DNA from: Myxococcota bacterium
GTDB taxonomy: Bacteria; Myxococcota_A; Polyangia; Polyangiales; Polyangiaceae
Reading direction: 5' to 3'
Length of the DNA: 33,077 bases
Assembly (NCBI GenBank): GCA_963169915.1
Contig: CAUJEM010000030.1
Coordinates: 1-33,077 of the forward strand
Made by a program: the position numbers and the translations under genes. The notes beneath the pieces were generated by a model that had not been told where the DNA came from, searched no databases, and worked only from the letters and a program-made list of their open reading frames with translations. Shown here in pieces: positions 24,657-30,323 of this stretch (its first letter is position 1; the number at the start of each line of letters is the position of its first letter).

Positions 24657-26453
24657 TCAGCCGTCCTGGTCGGCTGGCGCGGCTGGCGCCGCCGGCGGCA
24701 CGGCGGCCGCGGGCGGCGTGGCGGGGAGCTGCTCGAGACCGCTCTTGATGGCGGGCACCGTCAGCGGGTCCTGCAGCGCGCGCGCGATGAGCTGCGCCGC
24801 GGGCGCACCGCCGATGCGCTGCAGCGCGCGGGCCACGTCGAGGACGGCGGCCACCATGCTGTCGTCCTCCGCGGTGGCTCGGTAGAGCGCGAAGAAGGTC
24901 CGCAGCGGCTCGTACTCCGCGCTGGTGGCCAGGGTGAACAGCGCGTGGGACACCCGCGCGAGATCTCCCGTGCTGTGGACGGGGTCGTTCAGGTGCCGCG
25001 CCAAGAGCGGGGCCGCGCGCGGATCACCCAGCGCCGCCAGCGCGTCGGCCAGGGGCCCCACGGGTGGCGGGCGGGTCACGTCGGAGAGGAAGTCCACCTC
25101 GCGTGAGAGCGCCGCGATCATGGCGTCCGCGCCGTTGCGGCGCTGGGACAAGAGCCGGCGCGTCTCGTCGATGAGCGACGGCGGGGTGCGCCCGTCCATC
25201 GCCAGCGCGATGAGGACCTGCGTCACCTTGGGATCCGCCGAGGCGGCGAGCGCGCGCATGAGGTAGCGCTGCGCGGGGACCAGATCGGCGTCGCCGAGCG
25301 CCACGGCCTTGCCGAGCTGCTCGGGGAGGCTGGCGCTCGCGGCGCCGCGCGGCATCACGAAGTCACCGGCGCTGACCACGCAGGCCTGCAGCGGGGTGCC
25401 GAAGGAGAAGCCCGAGGCCGTGCCCCCGGCCGACTCCAGGAGGTGCACCGAGCCGTCCTCGGCGCAGAGCACGAAGCCCCCCTCCACCGCGGCGCCGCCC
25501 AGCGCCACCGCCGGCAGCACCTGCACGAAGCGCAGCTCCCCGCTGGCGGCGTCCGCGCCCAGGAGGAGCCTCCGATAGCTGGCCGCGTAGCGATCCGCGT
25601 CGAAGCCGCCCTCCTCGCCGGGCCGCGCGTAGATGCGGATGGCGTCGCGCCCGGTGGCAGCGAGCGGGGCGGGCGCCGCGCGCTCCGGGAACCAGGTGGG
25701 GTTGCCCGGCAGGTCGACCTCGGGGAGCCGAGCGAGCGTCGCGGCGCCGCGGCTGGCGCCACCGATCTTGTCGTCGAAGCGCACCATGGCGCGCTCGCCG
25801 AACCACAGTCGCCCGCCGAAGGGCTGCACCGTGCTCACCTGCACCCGCAGCAGCGCGCGCCCGACCTCCCGCTGGGCGTTGGGGTCCAGCACGCTGACGT
25901 ACTGATTGCCCCAGGGCAGAAACACCAGCCCGCCCAGCACCCCTGGCGCGCCCATGGCCGGAGGGGCCGTGAGCCGCAGCGCGACCTTCCCTTGGCGGTC
26001 GACGACCACCAGCTCTGCCTCGTGCTCGTCGCTGGCGGCGAGCCCGACGGCGGTGAGCGCGGCGTCATCGCCGGCGCCGAGCAGGTGGCGCTGCGCCACG
26101 GGCAGCGACCAGAGCGGCTGGCCCGTGCGCGCGTCGAGCGCGAGCAGCGCACCGCGCTCGAGCCCCACGACCACGTTGCCCGCGATGACGGGGCGGGCCA
26201 CGAAGCTGCGCACGCTCTGCCAGCTCCGCTGCCGGTCCAGGCTCTTGACGCTGACGCCGCTGGCCGTGAGGCCGAGCACGTAGCCCGGGCTGTCGGGCAG
26301 GGTCACCCCCGCGAGCCGCCGCTGCGCCGCCTCGATGGAGCGCCCGCCGTCGTTCGTCCACTGCTGCTCGAGCAGTGCGCTCGGCGCCTGCGGCGCGGCC
26401 GCCCCACACGCCACCAGGCCGAGGGCGAGCAGCCCGCACCAGTGCCCGCTCAC
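24657..26453 (-). CDS. Lipoprotein with PQQ-like beta-propeller and HEAT-like C-terminal region
   Basis: 598 residues from a GTG at 26453 that overlaps the preceding stop as GTGA. A signal sequence ends in the lipobox LVAC (Cys16). Residues about 55-370 contain propeller-type blades (ALDARTGQPLWSLPV, ELVVVDRQGKVALRL, FVLCAEDGSVHLLESAGG), as in BamB-like or PQQ-domain proteins, but no quinone ligands can be identified. From about residue 385 the chain is helical with HEAT-like segments (LADALAALGDPRAAPLLARHL, HALFTLATSAEYEPLRTFFAL) and ends in a Pro/Ala tail. The preceding gene also encodes HEAT repeats, so the pair probably works together at the cell envelope as a scaffold. No enzyme motif is seen. 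The coding and lipoprotein calls are good; the role is unknown. Confidence 0.82.
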   Translation of the reverse strand: MSGHWCGLLALGLVACGAAAPQAPSALLEQQWTNDGGRSIEAAQRRLAGVTLPDSPGYVLGLTASGVSVKSLDRQRSWQSVRSFVARPVIAGNVVVGLERGALLALDARTGQPLWSLPVAQRHLLGAGDDAALTAVGLAASDEHEAELVVVDRQGKVALRLTAPPAMGAPGVLGGLVFLPWGNQYVSVLDPNAQREVGRALLRVQVSTVQPFGGRLWFGERAMVRFDDKIGGASRGAATLARLPEVDLPGNPTWFPERAAPAPLAATGRDAIRIYARPGEEGGFDADRYAASYRRLLLGADAASGELRFVQVLPAVALGGAAVEGGFVLCAEDGSVHLLESAGGTASGFSFGTPLQACVVSAGDFVMPRGAASASLPEQLGKAVALGDADLVPAQRYLMRALAASADPKVTQVLIALAMDGRTPPSLIDETRRLLSQRRNGADAMIAALSREVDFLSDVTRPPPVGPLADALAALGDPRAAPLLARHLNDPVHSTGDLARVSHALFTLATSAEYEPLRTFFALYRATAEDDSMVAAVLDVARALQRIGGAPAAQLIARALQDPLTVPAIKSGLEQLPATPPAAAVPPAAPAAPADQDG

Positions 26454-27310
26454 GAGCCCTGCTCCCCGCCGAGCGCCGCCACACCCTGCGTGAGCGCGGC
26501 GCGCACCTTGGCGTCACCCGCCTTGGGGAAGACCTCCAAGAGCCGCTCGAGCAGCGCCTTGGCGGCCTGGGTCTTGAGCTCCACCACGGCGCTCACCGCT
26601 TGGAGCAAGACGGCCGGCGCGGCGGGCGCCGCGCTGCGCCCGAACAGCGCCTCCAGCCCGCGGCTCACCGTGGGGAAGGGCAGCTTGCCGACCCGCTCGA
26701 CGAGCTGGGGGCAGGTCTCCGCCGCGCAGAGCAGGCCGAGGCTGGGCGCCGCCTCCTCCACGCCGCGGTCGAGGGCGAGCAGCAGCTCCGGGGCGGCCTC
26801 GACCACGCCCGCCTCGCCCAGCGCCGTGGCCGCGCGCCGCCGGACGGTGTCGTCCTTGGAGCGGAGCGCCAGCCGCAGCGCCTCCGCGGCGACGGACCCT
26901 CCCGTCTTGCCCAAGGCAGTGACCGCCTCCTCGCGCACGACGAGCTGGCGGAAGCGGGCGTAGCGCGCCAGCACGCCGCTCGAGCTCGGCTGGCGGAGCG
27001 CGCCGAGCGCGGCGATGCCGAGCCGCACCTGCGCGACGGGCGCGCCCTCCGCGAGCCACTGCTCGACGATGGGCGCCGCCTTCACCCACGCCGCCGGGCG
27101 CTCGGTGAGGGGCGCCAGCGCTGCCGCGACGCGCTCGGGCTCGCCGCTGCGCAGCTCCGCGTCGAGCTTGGCGAGCTCCCCGGCGCCCTTGTCCTTCTTG
27201 CCCGCGGCGGGCGCCTTCGCAGGCGCGGCGAGCGCGGCCACCGGCACCACCAGCGCGAGCGCCGCCACCACCAGCGCGCCCCCAGCACGCTTCCCCAGAG
27301 ATCCTTGCAT
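26450..27310 (-). CDS. Exported HEAT-repeat protein
   Basis: 286 residues from the ATG at 27310. The N-terminus has a basic MQGSLGKR and a long hydrophobic stretch ending in ALAAPAKA, a likely signal peptide with cleavage after ALA. A Lys/Ala linker leads to a helical array with HEAT features: LAPLTERPAAWVKAAPIVEQW, VREEAVTALGKTGG, DDTVRRRAATALGEAG and TQAAKALLERLLEVF. Two cysteines (LLCAAETCPQL) could pair. HEAT arrays are protein-binding scaffolds. The gene is first in a two-gene operon and overlaps the propeller lipoprotein gene by 4 bp, so the partners are probably made together and meet in the periplasm. An upstream extension would run into the divergent gene's region and lacks the signal peptide start. 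Confidence 0.82.
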   Translation of the reverse strand: MQGSLGKRAGGALVVAALALVVPVAALAAPAKAPAAGKKDKGAGELAKLDAELRSGEPERVAAALAPLTERPAAWVKAAPIVEQWLAEGAPVAQVRLGIAALGALRQPSSSGVLARYARFRQLVVREEAVTALGKTGGSVAAEALRLALRSKDDTVRRRAATALGEAGVVEAAPELLLALDRGVEEAAPSLGLLCAAETCPQLVERVGKLPFPTVSRGLEALFGRSAAPAAPAVLLQAVSAVVELKTQAAKALLERLLEVFPKAGDAKVRAALTQGVAALGGEQGS

Positions 27311-27391
27311 GGGGTGATGGTTACGCGCTGGCGCCGGAGGCGGCAAGTCACTGGGCCAATTGCCCGGGAGGCGACGTATGCTGCGCCCGAC

Positions 27392-28114
27392 GTGACTCGC
27401 CCCGACGGCTCGGACCCCACCAGCCCCCTGGCGCCGGCGCTCGCGCAAGCGCTCCCGCCGCTGCCGGCGCTCGGCATCCAGGTGCTCGCCGATCATTCAC
27501 CGCGGCAAGGGCCCGGCTTTCTGCGGCTGCGACGCCATCGCCTGTCCGTCACTTACCCCGACGGGAGCGTCAGCGCGCCGTTCACCTACGACGACGTGGA
27601 CCGTCAGGCGCTCGACGCCGTAGTGCTGGCGGTGCACTACCTCGACGCCCAGGGGCGGCGCTGGGTGCACCTGCGCAGCGCGCTGCGCCCGCCGGTCTGC
27701 CTGCGGCGGCCCGAGAGCGGCTCACGGCCCGGCGAGGCGGACACGGGGCGGCTCTGGGAGCTGCCCGCCGGGCTCATCGAGCCGCACGAGCGCGGCCCCG
27801 GCGGCGCGGCGGCGGCGGCGGCGCGCGAGTTGGAGGAGGAGCTGGGGTATCGCGTCGAGGCGGAGCGCTTCCAGCCGCTCGGGGTGAGCACCTTCCCGAG
27901 CCCCGGCGTCATCGGGGAGCGCCACCACTACTTGCACGTGGAGGTGCGCCCCGAAGCGCGCGGACAGCCCAGCCTCGACGGCTCCGCGCTGGAGCAGGGC
28001 GGGCTCGTCGCCAGCGTGCCGCTCGACACGGCGCTCGCGCTCTGCCGCGCCGGCGCCTTCGAGGACGCCAAGACCGAGCTGGGACTGCGCCGGCTGGCGG
28101 AGCGCTATGCCTGA
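27392..28114 (+). CDS. Nudix hydrolase
   Basis: 240 residues from a GTG at 27392. An ATG at 27317 is in frame but would start six bases from the divergent gene's start codon and add a non-conserved stretch. The protein looks like an ADP-ribose-pyrophosphatase-type Nudix fold: ALDAVVLAVHYLDAQG, WELPAGLIEPHE and a catalytic helix RELEEELGY (145-153). The Nudix box is G127-x5-E133-x11-RELEEELG; the usual spacing is x7, so four residues (GGAAAAAA region) are extra. The catalytic Glu cluster is complete. Likely substrates are ADP-ribose, NADH or another nucleoside diphosphate derivative. It overlaps the NAD kinase gene by 8 bp, which supports a pyridine-nucleotide role. The substrate is inferred. 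Confidence 0.85.
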   Translation: MTRPDGSDPTSPLAPALAQALPPLPALGIQVLADHSPRQGPGFLRLRRHRLSVTYPDGSVSAPFTYDDVDRQALDAVVLAVHYLDAQGRRWVHLRSALRPPVCLRRPESGSRPGEADTGRLWELPAGLIEPHERGPGGAAAAAARELEEELGYRVEAERFQPLGVSTFPSPGVIGERHHYLHVEVRPEARGQPSLDGSALEQGGLVASVPLDTALALCRAGAFEDAKTELGLRRLAERYA

Positions 28115-29012
28115 GGGCGGCGGACCGCCGCGCGTGGTGCTGGTCGCCAAGCGCTCGAGCTACGCGCGCTTCGTCGAAGAGGAGCGGGATCCGCGCGCTA
28201 GAGAGCTGCTGGCGCGGCGCGATCCCTCGGTGGCGCGCTGGCGCGCCAGCCACCGCGAGCACGCCCGCACGCTCGCCGCCACCGAGCGGGCGCTGCAGCG
28301 CCTCGGCGCGCGCGTGCTCAAGGTGCAGCGCGCCCACGCGGCCTTCGACACCGCCGACGCGCGGCTCGTCGTGGTGGTGGGCGGCGACGGCACGCTGCTG
28401 GCCGCCTCGCACCAGGTGGGCGCCAGCGTGCCCGTCTTGGGTGTCAACAGCTCCCCCTCCACGAGCGTGGGCTTCTTCAGCTCCACCGACTGGCGCGGCG
28501 TGGCCGCGGCGCTGGAGGAGGCGCTGTACGGCCGCCCCAAGGCCCTGGTGCTGCAGCGCATGGCGGTGAGCGTGAACGGGCGCACCCGCTGGCGCCGCGT
28601 GCTCAACGAGGCGCTGTTTTGCCACGCCTCACCCGCCGCCACCTCCCGCTACATCCTGCGCTACGGCGAGCAGAGCGAGGAGCAGCGCTCGAGCGGGCTG
28701 TTCGTCGGCCCGGCCGCCGGCTCCACCGCGGCGCAGCGCTCGGCGGGCGGCCGCGTGTTGCCGCTCACCAGCGCGCGGCTGCAGCTCGTGGTGCGCGAGC
28801 CGTACACCCCGGACGGGCAGCGCTACGCCCTGCGGCGTCTGGAGGTGCTGCCCGGCACCAGCCTCAGCGTCATCAACAAGATGCAGGAGGGCCGCCTGTT
28901 CTTGGATGGTCCCATCGCTACGGCGCCGGTCAACCTGGGCGACCACATCACCTTCCACCTCTCCCCGGAGCCGCTGACGGTGCTCGGGCTGAGCGCCCAG
29001 CGCGCGCGCTGA
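28107..29012 (+). CDS. nadK: NAD(+)/NADH kinase (plant NADK3-like subgroup)
   Basis: 301 residues. It starts at the ATG at 28107, 8 bp inside the end of the Nudix gene. VVGGDGTLLAAS (91-102) is the NAD-kinase glycine motif. RRVLNEALFC (163-172) supplies the Asn-Glu pair, and SSGLFVGPAAGSTAAQRSAGG (196-215) replaces the common bacterial DGLI-ATPTGSTAY. Together with VREPYTP (229-235) this recalls the plant NADH-kinase (NADK3) branch more than E. coli or Bacillus NadK. It phosphorylates NAD(H) with ATP, or polyphosphate in some family members, to make NADP(H). The Nudix partner could counterbalance it or clear breakdown products. The enzyme class is confident; the NAD versus NADH preference is not. 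Confidence 0.9.
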   Translation: MPEGGGPPRVVLVAKRSSYARFVEEERDPRARELLARRDPSVARWRASHREHARTLAATERALQRLGARVLKVQRAHAAFDTADARLVVVVGGDGTLLAASHQVGASVPVLGVNSSPSTSVGFFSSTDWRGVAAALEEALYGRPKALVLQRMAVSVNGRTRWRRVLNEALFCHASPAATSRYILRYGEQSEEQRSSGLFVGPAAGSTAAQRSAGGRVLPLTSARLQLVVREPYTPDGQRYALRRLEVLPGTSLSVINKMQEGRLFLDGPIATAPVNLGDHITFHLSPEPLTVLGLSAQRAR

Positions 29013-29107
29013 GCGGCTGGGCATGCCCCAGGGGGGTCACCCCCAGACCCCGGAGGATCTGCTAAGCTGCTGCTCGCGCCGGTCTAGCCCCCGACGCCAG
29101 GCTCCTC

Positions 29108-29857
29108 ATGCGCACGCGTCCTTGGTCTTGGTTCTCGCTCGCCGCCCTGCTGGCGGCCTGCGCCGTCGGCAATGATCTGGCGGAGGAGGGCGCGGGCGGC
29201 ACCGCGGGCGCGGCCGGCGAGGCCGGCGCGAGCGGGACGGACGCCGGCGCGAGCGGCGCGAGCGGTGCCGCGGGCGCTGGCGGCACCGCGGGCTCCGGCG
29301 GCACTGCGGGCTCTGGCGGCTCCGCGGGTGCTGGCGGCTCCGGCGGCTCCGCGGGCGCTGGCGGCTCCGCAGGCTCTGGCGGCTCCGCAGGCTCTGGCGG
29401 CTCCGCGGGTGCTGGCGGCTCCGCGGGTGCTGGCGGCTCCGGCGGCACCGCGGGCTCCGGCGGCACCGCGGGCTCTGGCGGCACGGGCGGCAGCGGACCG
29501 AGCGGTAAGCAGTGCGGTGGCCTCTGCGTGCCACCCGGGCTGACGTACGGCTGCGGCCTCCAAGACGGAGACTGCAATCCTTGCGTCGCCCCCAGCCCCG
29601 GCGGGACCAACCCCCGCTGCGCCGGCACCACGTGCGATTTCGACTGCCTGCCCGGCCACACCAAGACCGCCACCAGCTGCGTCCCCACCGGCACGGGGGG
29701 CAGCGGCGGCGGCACGGGCACCTGCGGCGCTGCCTGCGACCCCAGCCAGCCGGGCAACCAGATGGCCTGCTTCGTGTTCTGCGGCCTCACGGGCGACAAT
29801 CCAGGGCTCTGCGTGCCCTGGAACACCCCCAAAGGCGGCTGCTGCACCTGCCTGTAG
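29108..29857 (+). CDS. Cys-rich lipoprotein with Gly/Ser/Ala repeat linker
   Basis: 249 residues. The signal sequence ends in the lipobox LLAAC (Cys18). Then comes a low-complexity linker of about 110 residues built from GGxAGx units (x mostly Ser, Thr or Ala). Two Cys-rich modules follow: C-G-G-L-C to DCNPC (about 136-158) and an eight-cysteine tail at 206-249 (C-x3-C-x10-C-x3-C-x9-CV ... CC-x-C). This is typical of secreted surface lipoproteins of large-genome myxobacteria, where a flexible stalk presents a small disulfide-bonded domain; the role is unknown. The next gene encodes a shorter protein with the same eight-cysteine tail. Coding is supported by codon-level conservation of the repeat and the downstream tail in one frame. 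Confidence 0.8.
   Translation: MRTRPWSWFSLAALLAACAVGNDLAEEGAGGTAGAAGEAGASGTDAGASGASGAAGAGGTAGSGGTAGSGGSAGAGGSGGSAGAGGSAGSGGSAGSGGSAGAGGSAGAGGSGGTAGSGGTAGSGGTGGSGPSGKQCGGLCVPPGLTYGCGLQDGDCNPCVAPSPGGTNPRCAGTTCDFDCLPGHTKTATSCVPTGTGGSGGGTGTCGAACDPSQPGNQMACFVFCGLTGDNPGLCVPWNTPKGGCCTCL
29279..29496 (+). repeat. 18-bp tandem coding repeat (GGxAGx hexapeptide)
   Basis: About eleven imperfect copies of an 18-bp unit of the type GGCGGCTCCGCGGGTGCT, with two extra GGCGGCTCC-type nine-base steps. Copies differ mainly at TCC/ACC, GGT/GGC and GCT/TCT/TCC. Such an array is prone to length change by slippage, which would alter stalk length without a frameshift. Confidence 0.8.
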
Positions 29858-29876
29858 CACCCACGAGGATCTCCCG

Positions 29877-30293
29877 ATGACCCGCGCCGCGCTCCAGCCT
29901 CGGCGGCGCACCCCGCGCGGCGCCGGCCTGGCGCTGCTGCTACTCGGCGGCGCGGCGTGCAGCTCGGTCACGCTGGTGGATGAGCTGCGCGACGCGGGAG
30001 ACGGCCTGGACGCCAGCCGCGACGCGAGCAGCGCTGGCGCGGGCGGCCTCGACGCCGGCCGTGACGGGGGCGGCGGCGCGGGCACGGGCGGCAGCCAGGC
30101 CGCCGACGCGGAGAGCGGCGATGCGGAGGCCGGCGGCGCAGAGGGAGACGGCAGCGACGCCGACGCCTGGGTCTGCCTCTTCCCCTGCCACCTGGACGAC
30201 GCCGGCAACGACCCCTCGTGTGAGGTCGCCTGCGCCGTCTACGGCCAAGGGCCAAGCTGCGTGGACCAGTGCTGCGTCTGCGTGACGCCCTGA
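29877..30293 (+). CDS. Small Cys-rich lipoprotein, paralogue of the previous gene's tail
   Basis: 138 residues. The basic start MTRAALQPRRRTPRG and a hydrophobic LALLLLGGAAC suggest lipidation at Cys28, although Gly at -3 is atypical. A linker of about 70 residues is rich in Asp, Gly and Ala (for example DAGDGLDASRDASS). The tail (100-138) has eight cysteines spaced C-x3-C-x10-C-x3-C-x8-CV-x2-CC-x-C, with a Gly-Asn at the same place as in the preceding protein. The two genes are 19 bp apart on one strand and probably form one operon. The tail looks like a compact disulfide knot exposed on the cell surface. Function is unknown. Confidence 0.72.
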   Translation: MTRAALQPRRRTPRGAGLALLLLGGAACSSVTLVDELRDAGDGLDASRDASSAGAGGLDAGRDGGGGAGTGGSQAADAESGDAEAGGAEGDGSDADAWVCLFPCHLDDAGNDPSCEVACAVYGQGPSCVDQCCVCVTP

Positions 30294-30301
30294 GGCCCAC
30301 C

Positions 30302-30321
30302 GGCGCCGCCGCGGCGGCGCC
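30302..30321. terminator. 20-bp perfect GC palindrome between convergent genes
   Basis: GGCGCCGCCG followed by its exact complement lies in the 30-bp gap between the stops of the small lipoprotein gene and glnS. It could act as a two-way transcription stop. There is no T tract on either side, so a Rho-independent mechanism is not shown. Confidence 0.4.
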
Positions 30322-30323
30322 CG

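Noticed and set aside
25443..27350. Long plus-strand frames opposite the propeller/HEAT operon, apparently extending the Nudix gene upstream
   Set aside because: Only the part from 27392 shows Nudix features; upstream is antisense to genes with a lipobox, signal peptide and repeats.
29034..29050. GGGTC/GACCC hairpin after the NAD kinase gene
   Set aside because: A five-base stem with a C-rich loop and no T tract is too weak to call a terminator.
29279..29496. Possible CRISPR array
   Set aside because: The repeats are contiguous 18-bp coding units without unique spacers.
29062..30208. Pro-rich and Ala-rich minus-strand frames opposite the repeat lipoproteins
   Set aside because: They mirror the Gly/Ser/Ala repeat and the DNA encoding the Cys tails; the plus strand has lipoboxes and a shared cysteine pattern.
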